A stretch of 8,315 nucleotides of DNA from an uncultured Solirubrobacterales bacterium (GCA_937973575.1 CALJKH010000058.1:1-8315); one strand, 5' to 3'. Positions 1-5,894 are shown, counted from the first letter of the stretch. Translations and numbers: made by a program. Notes: a model not told the origin generated them from the letters alone.

Positions 1-2
1 TC

Positions 3-377
3 CCGGACTGGAATGATCTGGTCTACAACGGCAACTATCGTGAAGCACTGGACGTCCTGCACTCGACGAACAACTTCCCGGAATTCACCGGCCGCATCTG
101 CCCCGCACCGTGCGAATCCGCATGCACGCTGGGTATCAACAGCGATGCTGTCGGCATCAAGTCGATCGAGCACTTCATTATCGACAAGGGCTGGGAAAAC
201 GGCTGGGTCGTGCCGCAACCGGCTGCAGCAAAGACGGGCAAGAAGGTTGCTGTCGTCGGTGCCGGCCCGGCAGGCCTCGCCGCTGCGCAGCAGCACTCGT
301 CACTAGCTGAGGTTTACGAGCCTTCTCCTGCTGGACAAGTGCGCCAGATCCCTTGTGGAATCTGGAATGAGGTGTAG
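3..377 (+). CDS. gltD: Glutamate synthase (NADPH) small subunit, internal fragment joined to unrelated sequence
   Basis: The frame is open from the window edge. It encodes an N-terminal iron-sulfur domain of the GltD type: PDWNDLVYNG at the start, then NNFPEFTGR and a cysteine cluster C-x3-C-x3-C at fragment residues 33, 37 and 41. SIEHFIIDKGWE and the first FAD/NAD-binding glycine motif VVGAGPAGLAAAQQ (residues 84-97) follow. In the family this subunit passes electrons from NADPH to the large subunit, which makes glutamate from glutamine and 2-oxoglutarate in the cytoplasm. Similarity stops at about base 294, directly after AAQQ, where the family continues with the rest of the glycine-motif fold (about 480 residues in full). 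The remaining 28 codons to the TAG at 375-377 do not resemble GltD and are probably actinobacterial sequence read in the same frame by chance. They could be the tail of a lost gene upstream of the rhodopsin. The residues look betaproteobacterial (inference). The family call is firm; the gene end is not natural. Confidence 0.85.
   Translation, partial: PDWNDLVYNGNYREALDVLHSTNNFPEFTGRICPAPCESACTLGINSDAVGIKSIEHFIIDKGWENGWVVPQPAAAKTGKKVAVVGAGPAGLAAAQQHSSLAEVYEPSPAGQVRQIPCGIWNEV
293..300. other. Probable chimeric junction between gltD fragment and rhodopsin locus
   Basis: Conserved GltD sequence ends at the second glutamine of AAQQ (codon 291-293). What follows has no GltD character and leads within 150 bases to a complete rhodopsin gene of different style. 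No target-site duplication, integrase or insertion element is visible, which argues for an assembly or cloning artefact rather than transposition. The exact base cannot be fixed from one sequence. Confidence 0.6.
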
Positions 378-380
378 CCT
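353..380 (+). promoter_or_regulatory. Candidate promoter of the rhodopsin gene
   Basis: A TTGTGG element (353-358) lies 16 bases before TAGCCT (375-380), which fits the loose TAnnnT form of an actinobacterial -10 box. Transcription would start near 387, just ahead of the palindrome at 394-415. A second possible -10, TAATTT at 417-422, would give a very short leader. The match to consensus is modest and other choices are possible. Confidence 0.3.
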
Positions 381-393
381 CCGGGATTCAGGT

Positions 394-415
394 GTTACTT
401 CATTAATGAAGCAAC
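394..415. promoter_or_regulatory. AT-rich palindrome upstream of the rhodopsin gene, candidate operator
   Basis: The 14 bases CTTCATTAATGAAG (398-411) are a perfect palindrome. Allowing one mismatched pair, it extends to arms GTTaCTTCATT and AATGAAGcAAC over 22 bases. It lies 25 bases before the rhodopsin start codon and is far more AT-rich than its surroundings. The size and symmetry fit a dimeric repressor or activator site. No regulator gene is present in the window to pair with it, so the ligand and protein are unknown. Confidence 0.5.
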
Positions 416-440
416 CTAATTTGAAATCGGGGAGAGAAGC

Positions 441-1208
441 ATGACAACTAGTTTGTTGACTTCAAGCCAAGAGACTTGGCTTTGGATCGGCACAATCGGT
501 ATGGCGCTAGGCGCACTGACGATCGGACTTATCGGCCGCGGATTGGGTGCACAAGCGCATCACGCCGTAGCTAGCTTTTTCGTCTGCGCAATCGCAGCAT
601 GCGCATACCTGCTCATGGCACGTGGCCAGGGCGACATTCTCGTCACGCAGACTGATGTTCTGCTGACACCAATTGGCGGGATCGTCAAGTCAACCGACAA
701 GGTTGTCTTTGTGGCTCGTTACGTCGACTGGGTTGTCACTACTCCACTTCTTCTCATCGGCCTTATCGGCGTTGCGATCAAGCAGGGTGCAGGCAGGGCG
801 CTTGTTTCAACTGCCATTGGTGCTGACATCCTGATGATCGTCACCGGCCTGTTTGGTGCGCTCTCAATCGACGAGACCAACAAGTACACCTGGTTCATTG
901 TCAGCTGCGTGTTCTTCCTGCTCGTACTTGCCGTTGTTTGGGGCCCAGTTCGCGCACATGCCGCAGCCGCAGGTGGCGAGGCAGCTTCGCTTTACAACAA
1001 GCTGCTCGGCATCCTCACCGTGCTTTGGTTCATCTACCCAGTTCTGTGGCTGCTCGGCAGCGAGGGCACTGGCACGATCAGCCTCAACGCTGAAGTCGGA
1101 GTATTCGCAGTGATTGACCTTCTTGCCAAGGTCGGATTCGGCCTCGTACTCGTAACGGGTGCCAAGAAGCTCACTGATGGGGAAGCAGTCCCAGCAAGCT
1201 GTAGCTGA
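441..1208 (+). CDS. Bacteriorhodopsin-like microbial rhodopsin with D-T-G motif, probable light-driven proton pump
   Basis: Complete seven-helix retinal protein of 255 residues in the cytoplasmic membrane. Helix C carries RYVDWVVTTPLLLIG, placing D96, T100 and G107 at bacteriorhodopsin positions Asp85, Thr89 and Asp96. So the Schiff-base proton acceptor is present but the cytoplasmic donor is glycine. Helix G has D226 and the retinal lysine K230 (DLLAKVGFG). Helix F has W196, Y199, P200 and W203. GSEGTG with E208 and LNAE with E218 match the proton-release glutamates Glu194 and Glu204, and GAD with D129 matches Asp115. L104 at the spectral-tuning position predicts green absorption. F152 sits where carotenoid-antenna rhodopsins have glycine, so a bound carotenoid is unlikely. 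A GGGGAGAG ribosome site at 429-436 supports the ATG at 441. No transducer gene adjoins it, which favours a pump over a sensor. The family is certain; outward proton pumping is inferred. Confidence 0.93.
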   Translation: MTTSLLTSSQETWLWIGTIGMALGALTIGLIGRGLGAQAHHAVASFFVCAIAACAYLLMARGQGDILVTQTDVLLTPIGGIVKSTDKVVFVARYVDWVVTTPLLLIGLIGVAIKQGAGRALVSTAIGADILMIVTGLFGALSIDETNKYTWFIVSCVFFLLVLAVVWGPVRAHAAAAGGEAASLYNKLLGILTVLWFIYPVLWLLGSEGTGTISLNAEVGVFAVIDLLAKVGFGLVLVTGAKKLTDGEAVPASCS

Positions 1209-1217
1209 GTAGTACAG

Positions 1218-1274
1218 CGCGGCTGCTGCCGGATCCTGAAGGTTGGGGTTCGGTCGGCAGCCGCGTTTTTGTTT
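1218..1274 (+). terminator. Intrinsic terminator of the rhodopsin gene
   Basis: CGCGGCTGC (1218-1226) pairs perfectly with GCAGCCGCG (1257-1265), a GC-rich 9-bp stem followed at once by TTTTTGTTT (1266-1274). The 30-base loop may fold further. It starts ten bases after the rhodopsin stop codon and shows that the rhodopsin is transcribed apart from the next gene. Confidence 0.8.
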
Positions 1275-1314
1275 CGCCATCGGCTTGGTGGGCGTCGTTG
1301 CGGTTGGTAGCCTT

Positions 1315-1343
1315 TTGACTTACGGCAAATAGTTGCCTAACCT
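1315..1343 (+). promoter_or_regulatory. Candidate promoter of the leucine-rich-repeat gene
   Basis: TTGACT (1315-1320), one base from the -35 consensus, is followed after 17 bases by TAACCT (1338-1343), which fits a TAnnnT -10 box. It lies between the upstream terminator and the ATG at 1382 and would give a leader of about 30 bases. Confidence 0.5.
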
Positions 1344-1381
1344 CAATCTCCGCCCGCACCCCGAAAGGCCGCCTTCTCTCC

Positions 1382-3367
1382 ATGACCCGCACCAAGTTGT
1401 TCGTCGCCACGGCTGTTGCTGCTGCCTTCGCTCTCTTCCCAGCTGGGACCGCGATGGCGGATGTAAGCGATGGCCTCACCTATGTCAAGCAGGGTGGCCA
1501 CATCATGGTCACGGGCTGCGATGGTGGGGTGGGCTCATGTGCCAACCCGCTGGTGATTCCCTCCACGATTGAAGGGCTGCCCGTAGCTGAGATCGGCAGC
1601 GGTGCCTTCCAGCGGGCGTCGTTCAGTGCGATCACGCTTCCTTCAACTCTCACTGCGATTCGAAGCAACGCCTTTGAAGAGGCCTCAAACATCTCAAGCA
1701 TCGTGATCCCAGAGGGCGTAACTGAGATTGACTCTGATGCTTTCCATAAGGCAACGAAGCTTGCCAGTGTCAGTCTCCCAAGCACCCTGACTTATCTGGG
1801 CGACGAGGCCTTTTATCAGGCCTTCTCCCTCACCAACATCACGTTGCCTTCCGGCTTGACATACCTTGGCAGTGGGGCCTTCGCAACTACCCTGTCGCTG
1901 ACGGGGATCACAATTCCAGATTCGGTCACTTCGATCCTCCCGTACACATTTGCCGGCTCAGCTATCTCCAGCGTCACGCTTCCAAGCGGGCTGACGGGAC
2001 TCCCTGAAGGCGCATTCCAAGGCGCCAGCAACCTCACCTCCGTAACGATCCCGGCGACAGTGGAAAGCCTTGGCAACAATGTCTTCCGCTACGACACCAA
2101 GCTTGCGGATGTCTACTTCCAGGGGAATGCGCCGAGCTTGGGAGGCCATGTATTCAGTGGTACCGCGAGTCGTGCCAGGGCCAACCTTGCGACCACAGCA
2201 CTGACTGGCTTCGGCTACAACGGTGAGCGCTTCGGTGATCTTGTCGTTAGCGGCGGTCTCGACAGATTTACCTATTCCAACGCTGGCGACCACATAGTGA
2301 TCACCGGATGCGTTGGTGGGCTCGGCAGTTGCCCAGATCCGCTGGTAATCCCAGACACGCTTGAGGGGCTGCCGGTAACTGAGATCGGTGCCAGGGCGTT
2401 CGCTGGGGCATGGTTTGCGGCGGTCACGCTTCCTTCAACTCTCACCACGATCAGCGGCAACGCATTTGAGGGGGCGGGAAGCCTCACAAGCATTGCCATT
2501 CCCGAAGGCGTTACGACGATCGGCAGTGATGTCTTTCACGCTGCCGGCAACCTTGAGAGCGTCACTCTGCCGAGCACTCTCACTTCTCTGGGAGACGAGG
2601 CCTTCTACGGAGCCCACAGGCTCACGGCTGTCACTCTGCCTGCTGGCTTGACCTACCTTGGCAATGGCGCCTTTGCAGACACGTGGGCGCTCACGGCCAT
2701 CACGATTCCAGGCAGCGTGAGTGCCATCCTGCCCTACACATTTGCCGGCTCCGGTATTTCCAGCGTCACACTTTCCGAGGGATTGACATTCATTTCTGAG
2801 GGTGCCTTCCAGGGCGTCAGGAATCTCACTTCGGTCACGATTCCGGCGACAGTTGGCGGCCTTGGAAATAACGCCTTCCGGTACGACAGCAAGCTTGCGG
2901 ATGTTTACTTTGAGGGAAATGCGCCAGGCCTCTCCAACAATGTCTTTGCTGGGACCGCGACGGGTGCCAAAGCGCACCTTTCGAGCACCTCACTGACCGG
3001 TTACGGCTACAACGGTTACTCGTTCGGCGGCCTGATCGTCACAGGTGGAACGTCGCGGCCGATCCCGCGCCTGACAGCAGGTGTTGGGCTGACGAGGAAC
3101 TTCTTGACCAAGGTGACGACATTGGTCGTCAGGGCACAGTCAGACCAGACTTACGCCGCCAGCTCCCTGACGCGCTTGGAGTATTGGAACCACACAAACC
3201 GCCCGAAGGACTCAGCTGCCCCAAGGCGCGGATTCTTGCTGACTTACCAGCCGATCACAACGCTTCGCGCAGGGCAGGTTGCCTTCTGGGTCCGAGTTAA
3301 GGATTCCACTGGCAGCTGGTCACGCTGGTACCGCACAAGGTTCAAGCCGGGAATTTTTGGCTGGTAG
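1382..3367 (+). CDS. Secreted BspA-type leucine-rich-repeat protein with two in-register 264-residue units
   Basis: A 661-residue exported protein. Residues 1-26 are a signal peptide: positive start (R3, K5), an alanine-rich core, and AMA before a probable cleavage site at residue 26/27. Residues 30-293 and 294-557 are two copies of one unit. Each opens with a cap segment carrying two cysteines (C46/C53 and C310/C317, GC-x6-C) and the phrase PLVIP, then runs about eight leucine-rich repeats of the LRR_5/BspA type. These are mostly 23 residues, with pattern AF-x(6)-L-x-x-(V/I)-x-(L/I)P-x-x-(L/V)-x-x-(I/L). Residues 558-661 form a separate beta-rich tail with DSTGSWSRWY, resembling actinobacterial Ig-like tails. 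There is no LPxTG signal and no late membrane helix, so release or non-covalent surface attachment is likely. Such proteins often bind other proteins or surfaces, but the ligand here is unknown. A weak ribosome site GAAAGG (1363-1368) precedes the ATG by 13 bases. Confidence 0.88.
   Translation: MTRTKLFVATAVAAAFALFPAGTAMADVSDGLTYVKQGGHIMVTGCDGGVGSCANPLVIPSTIEGLPVAEIGSGAFQRASFSAITLPSTLTAIRSNAFEEASNISSIVIPEGVTEIDSDAFHKATKLASVSLPSTLTYLGDEAFYQAFSLTNITLPSGLTYLGSGAFATTLSLTGITIPDSVTSILPYTFAGSAISSVTLPSGLTGLPEGAFQGASNLTSVTIPATVESLGNNVFRYDTKLADVYFQGNAPSLGGHVFSGTASRARANLATTALTGFGYNGERFGDLVVSGGLDRFTYSNAGDHIVITGCVGGLGSCPDPLVIPDTLEGLPVTEIGARAFAGAWFAAVTLPSTLTTISGNAFEGAGSLTSIAIPEGVTTIGSDVFHAAGNLESVTLPSTLTSLGDEAFYGAHRLTAVTLPAGLTYLGNGAFADTWALTAITIPGSVSAILPYTFAGSGISSVTLSEGLTFISEGAFQGVRNLTSVTIPATVGGLGNNAFRYDSKLADVYFEGNAPGLSNNVFAGTATGAKAHLSSTSLTGYGYNGYSFGGLIVTGGTSRPIPRLTAGVGLTRNFLTKVTTLVVRAQSDQTYAASSLTRLEYWNHTNRPKDSAAPRRGFLLTYQPITTLRAGQVAFWVRVKDSTGSWSRWYRTRFKPGIFGW
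1469..2260 (+). repeat. Tandem unit 1 of the leucine-rich-repeat gene
   Basis: First 792-base copy, residues 30-293. Landmarks line up with the second copy at a constant offset of exactly 792 bases: the HI(M/V)(V/I)TGC histidine codon at 1499 versus 2291, CTTCCTTCAACTCTC at 1637 versus 2429, and the tyrosine of GYNG at 2216 versus 3008. No insertion or deletion separates the copies across the unit. Confidence 0.85.
2261..3052 (+). repeat. Tandem unit 2 of the leucine-rich-repeat gene
   Basis: Second 792-base copy, residues 294-557, directly after unit 1. The protein is clearly alike but the nucleotides differ at many sites, so the duplication is not recent. The cysteine pair (C310, C317) and all repeat boundaries are kept. 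Confidence 0.85.
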
Positions 3368-3373
3368 ACGAGT

Positions 3374-3406
3374 AGGGGCGCGACTGGTTCGCGAGCTCTC
3401 GCCTCT
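3374..3406. terminator. Possible bidirectional terminator between convergent genes
   Basis: AGGGGCG (3374-3380) can pair with CGCCTCT (3400-3406) with one G-U pair. A small inner hairpin of GCGA and TCGC (3391-3394, 3399-3402) lies within the loop. The site is in the 53-base gap between the stop of the leucine-rich-repeat gene and the stop of the convergent DUF2283-type gene, where a shared terminator is expected. No T-run follows on either strand, so this is tentative. Confidence 0.3.
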
Positions 3407-3420
3407 CTAGGGCGCCGTTC

Positions 3421-3684
3421 CTAAATCTGCTTAAGCGTGCTGGTGATCACTGGCAGCTGCTCAGTGAACTTGAAGTCGGCTGCTGCTCGTTCGAGCGCGG
3501 TCTGATCGAGGCCGAGCACTTCGAGGGTTACCGGGCGACGCTGTACATCAATATCAACGAGAACTGAATCGCTGAACTCGACGGTTTCAGCCACGGGCTC
3601 ATCAGAGAAGTGGAATGCGAATGCGTTTACTGCTGGATCGTGTTCGACTGTAAGTCCCATGTTTTTGAGGTTACCGATTGTCAT
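3421..3684 (-). CDS. DUF2283-type small protein
   Basis: An 87-residue soluble protein without signal peptide or membrane helix. Residues 12-56 follow the DUF2283 pattern: the opening VEHDPAVNAFAFHF, then SDEPVAETVEFSDSVLVDID and VTLEVLGL. The family usually reads D-P-x-x-(D/N)-A near its start and V-x-V-D-x-(D/N) with a following I-E-(I/V)-L strand. It has no established function; members are small, single-domain and found widely in bacteria and some plasmids. The ATG at 3684 is preferred over the internal ATG eight codons later because AGAGGAAG (3690-3697 on the minus strand) sits five bases before it. The gene is divergent from the DHA2 transporter, with 58 bases between the two start codons, so they may share regulation, and convergent with the leucine-rich-repeat gene. 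The family call is moderately sure; no function is proposed. Confidence 0.72.
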   Translation of the reverse strand: MTIGNLKNMGLTVEHDPAVNAFAFHFSDEPVAETVEFSDSVLVDIDVQRRPVTLEVLGLDQTALERAAADFKFTEQLPVITSTLKQI

Positions 3685-3708
3685 GGCTTCTTCCTCTTAG
3701 TTGTTGCA

Positions 3709-3726
3709 ATTGGACGGTGCTCCAAT
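3709..3726. promoter_or_regulatory. Inverted repeat between divergent genes, candidate operator
   Basis: ATTGGA (3709-3714) and TCCAAT (3721-3726) are perfect 6-base arms around a 6-base spacer. The site lies in the 58-base space between the DUF2283-type start (3684) and the transporter GTG (3743), where both promoters must be. Efflux-pump genes are often governed by TetR or MarR repressors at such sites, but no regulator gene is in the window. Confidence 0.4.
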
Positions 3727-3742
3727 CGCTTAGGCTTCGCCA

Positions 3743-5266
3743 GTGTCCACGGCAACAACCGCTCCCGAGCAAGAAGTAACCCGCTCACCGTGGGCATCGC
3801 TCATCCCGCTCTGCCTGGCAGTGACGCTCTACAAGCTCGACACGACGATCGTCAATGTTGCGCTGCCGTCAATCCAGCAGGACCTTCACACCAGCCAAGA
3901 GGCGACGGTTTGGACGGTTAGCTCTTACATCCTTGCGCTCACCATGTCCATCCCACTCGCGGGCGCGTTAGGCGACCGGCTTGGCCGCAGGCGCGTATTC
4001 GTATTCGGCATGGTGCTGTTTGGCCTGTTCTCCGGTGCGTGCGCTCTGGCGCCGAGCGACCTGTGGCTGATCATCCTTCGCTTCGGTCAGGGCCTTGCCG
4101 CTGGCGTCCTGATCCCACTGTCAATGGCAATCGTTGGTGCCTCGTTCCGCGGGCCCGACCTAACCACCGCTTACGGCCTCTGGTCGGGCACATCGAGCAT
4201 TGGGTTTGTGATCGGCCCGTTGATCGGCGGGGTGCTGGTGAAGCAGGTGGGGTGGCAGAGCGTGTTCTGGGTGAACGTGCCGCTCTCACCACTGCTCGTG
4301 CCGCTTACCTACTGGCTGGTTGACGAGTCAAGCGACCCTAACCCGCGCCCACTGGACCTTGTTGGCATGGTGCTCTCAACAGTTGGACTTGCGCTGGTTG
4401 CTGTCGCGCTGATTGGCACGACCCGAACAGCTTGGGGCGCGCCTGGCACCTTGATCCCATTGCTGGGCGGCGTTGGTGTGCTGGCGGCGTTCACAGCGTG
4501 GGAGTTCCACACCGACCACCCGTTGCTGCCAATGGGCTTCTTCAAAGCTCGCGGCTTTGCCCTCGGCGGCGTAATTGGCGCGATCGTCTACGCGTTCCCT
4601 GCAGCCCTGCTTTTCCTCACTCTCTACTTCCAAGGCATCCTTGGTGACAACCCAGAGCGCGCAAGCCTCCTCTTCATCCCATTGGCGCTCGCGCTGACAG
4701 TGGTCGCTGTGCTCGCAGGGCCGATAACGAAGAAGGTTGGGGCGATCAACTCAACCGTGGTCGGCATGGGGCTGATGGCAGCTGGCGCCTTTGGCCTCGC
4801 GGGCCTCACCACTCAGGAGGAGCTAACCCGTCTGATCATCTCCGAGGTGCTGCTGGGCGTGGGGATCATGCTTGCCGTGCCAGCAACAAGCGCTGTGATG
4901 ATGGAGTCAATCCCGCGCGAGCAAGCCTCAGTTGGCTCAGCTGTGATGCAGGCATTCAGGCAGGTCGGGGCGCTGCTGTTCGTTGGCGTCTTGAGTGCTG
5001 TTGCTGCGGCCAAGGCGAAGTCAGCCTTCACCCTGCCCGGGGGTGAGGAGGCGGCTCACAAACTTCTGCCCGACGTAATCGGCGCACAGATGAACCAGGT
5101 CAAGGCCGCGGCTGGCGGGGCGGCAGCTGATGCTGCGGCTAGCGCTTGGATTCAGGGCTTAAGGGCTGCGATGCTGCTCGTCGCAGCAATGGCAGCGCTG
5201 GGCGTGTTGCTCTGCTTGGTGACCGCTGTTAGGCGGTCAAGGGCCCAGCAGCCGGTCAAGGCTTAA
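3743..5266 (+). CDS. DHA2-family (EmrB/QacA-type) 14-helix drug:H+ antiporter
   Basis: A 507-residue major facilitator protein of the inner membrane, the usual length of the 14-helix DHA2 group, which exchanges cytoplasmic drugs or other hydrophobic compounds for external protons. Visible motifs, in order, are LDTTIVNVALP in helix 1 (residues 32-42, motif D1) and GDRLGRRR between helices 2 and 3 (77-84, motif A). LRFGQGLAAGVLIP in helix 4 (112-125, motif B, R113) follows, then G-x4-G-x3-GPLIGG in helix 5 (149-163, the antiporter motif C) and WVNVP. An alanine-rich outer loop (about 430-465) precedes the last helix, as in QacA relatives. The start is GTG at 3743: no ATG upstream fits, and the residues before helix 1 are of normal length. 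The ribosome site is weak. The substrate cannot be told from sequence; drug, dye or metabolite export are all possible. Confidence 0.88.
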   Translation: MSTATTAPEQEVTRSPWASLIPLCLAVTLYKLDTTIVNVALPSIQQDLHTSQEATVWTVSSYILALTMSIPLAGALGDRLGRRRVFVFGMVLFGLFSGACALAPSDLWLIILRFGQGLAAGVLIPLSMAIVGASFRGPDLTTAYGLWSGTSSIGFVIGPLIGGVLVKQVGWQSVFWVNVPLSPLLVPLTYWLVDESSDPNPRPLDLVGMVLSTVGLALVAVALIGTTRTAWGAPGTLIPLLGGVGVLAAFTAWEFHTDHPLLPMGFFKARGFALGGVIGAIVYAFPAALLFLTLYFQGILGDNPERASLLFIPLALALTVVAVLAGPITKKVGAINSTVVGMGLMAAGAFGLAGLTTQEELTRLIISEVLLGVGIMLAVPATSAVMMESIPREQASVGSAVMQAFRQVGALLFVGVLSAVAAAKAKSAFTLPGGEEAAHKLLPDVIGAQMNQVKAAAGGAAADAAASAWIQGLRAAMLLVAAMAALGVLLCLVTAVRRSRAQQPVKA

Positions 5267-5694
5267 AGGCCTTCCGGCTGGGCCGGAGCCTGCTCAACCT
5301 GCAGGCGGATTGGCTCCCGCATCTGCTGACCATCAATGGTGATGATGAACTCATGCGGGCCCCACTCTTCAAACTGAAGCTGTTGGAAGGTAAGGGCAAG
5401 GGTTGAGCTGATCGACCCGGATGATTCCTGGGTGATCTCCGGCGGGGCGGCCTCAATCGTGCCTTCAGCCTTGGCGACTTCGCCACCATCGGGTGCGCGC
5501 AGGAGGATCTCAATCGTGTGGGGCTCGCTTGCCTCCGCAGGGTCGCTAAGGAGGCGCAACACAAGGGTCAGCTGCGGGTGGACTGCCGGCACGCCAGAGG
5601 CCCACAGGGTGTCCCAACCGCCACCAAAAATGTCGACCTTGCCGTCAGGTCGTTGTGTCGCACCGTCTGCGATTACTGCGAAGTCAAGGTTCAT
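5263..5694 (-). CDS. DUF6941-type conserved protein
   Basis: A 143-residue soluble protein, probably cytoplasmic. The N-terminus reads MNLDFAVIADGA, then GKVDIFGGGWDTLW (residues 18-31) and AVHPQLTLVLRLL (37-49), the signature I associate with DUF6941 proteins, common in actinobacteria. The rest alternates short hydrophobic and polar stretches, ending with GPHEFIITIDG and a strand, consistent with a small beta-sandwich. No catalytic motif is visible and the function is unknown. It is the second gene of a minus-strand pair, 17 bases after the small membrane-protein gene, so both are likely co-transcribed. Its TAA stop (5263-5265) interlocks with the TAA of the convergent transporter (5264-5266) in the palindrome TTAA. 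The recognition is from memory of the family and is moderately sure; that it is a real gene is well supported. Confidence 0.75.
   Translation of the reverse strand: MNLDFAVIADGATQRPDGKVDIFGGGWDTLWASGVPAVHPQLTLVLRLLSDPAEASEPHTIEILLRAPDGGEVAKAEGTIEAAPPEITQESSGSISSTLALTFQQLQFEEWGPHEFIITIDGQQMREPIRLQVEQAPAQPEGL
5268..5290. terminator. Possible bidirectional terminator hairpin at the convergent stop codons
   Basis: TCCGGC (5273-5278) and GCCGGA (5282-5287) form a perfect 6-bp stem around TGG, with GGC (5268-5270) and GCC (5288-5290) able to extend it across an internal loop. It lies just after the transporter stop and inside the last codons of the minus-strand gene. There is no T-run on the plus side. 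It may end transporter transcription, or simply reflect GC-rich coding sequence. Confidence 0.3.
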
Positions 5695-5711
5695 GTGATC
5701 CAGCCTAGTGG

Positions 5712-5894
5712 CTAGTTCTTCTCAACCGGTGGGATAACCGCGCCGATAAGCCAGAAGAGGGGGATGAAAATGCCGATGATGAACATGATCCAGTGGCCCT
5801 TGCGGAGTGAAGTGATGCCGAGGACTACGAGCAGGACGATGTAGATGACGCCGAACAGGCCCCATGTGAAAGTTGCTAATGCGATTGGCAGCAT
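5712..5894 (-). CDS. Small two-helix membrane protein of unknown function
   Basis: A 60-residue protein that is almost all membrane. Helix 1 spans about residues 6-28 and helix 2 about 36-53. A short charged turn, LRKGHW (30-35), joins them and a polar tail PPVEKN follows. The turn plus MFIIGIFIPLFWLIGA resembles small actinobacterial membrane proteins with an RKGH turn. It is not close enough to the PLDc_N or superinfection-immunity families to name it. The start ATG at 5894 is backed by GGAG (5900-5903) five bases before it. A -10-like TACAAT lies on the minus strand at 5935-5930. It probably heads a two-gene unit with the DUF6941-type gene and is divergent from katG. No function is proposed. 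Confidence 0.72.
   Translation of the reverse strand: MLPIALATFTWGLFGVIYIVLLVVLGITSLRKGHWIMFIIGIFIPLFWLIGAVIPPVEKN

Noticed and set aside
13..306. 97-residue plus-strand frame at the left edge
   Set aside because: Another frame of the same bases gives an unmistakable GltD iron-sulfur domain.
864..1280. 138-residue minus-strand frame opposite the rhodopsin
   Set aside because: It is antisense to a complete, well-conserved rhodopsin, runs through its terminator, and has no recognisable domain.
1209..1381. Possible transducer gene paired with the rhodopsin
   Set aside because: The gap holds a terminator and a promoter only; the next gene is a secreted repeat protein, so there is no sign of a sensory partner.
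1600..2900. Regular repeats of about 69 bases, considered as a CRISPR-like or satellite array
   Set aside because: They are the coding footprint of 23-residue leucine-rich repeats; the nucleotide copies vary and no spacers exist.
2435..2977. 180-residue minus-strand frame opposite the repeat protein
   Set aside because: Its apparent repeats mirror those of the plus-strand leucine-rich repeats; there is no ribosome site or independent family signal.
3421..3660. Alternative start of the DUF2283-type gene at its internal ATG (codon 9)
   Set aside because: The upstream ATG at 3684 has a well-placed AGAGGAAG ribosome site, while the internal one lacks a good one.
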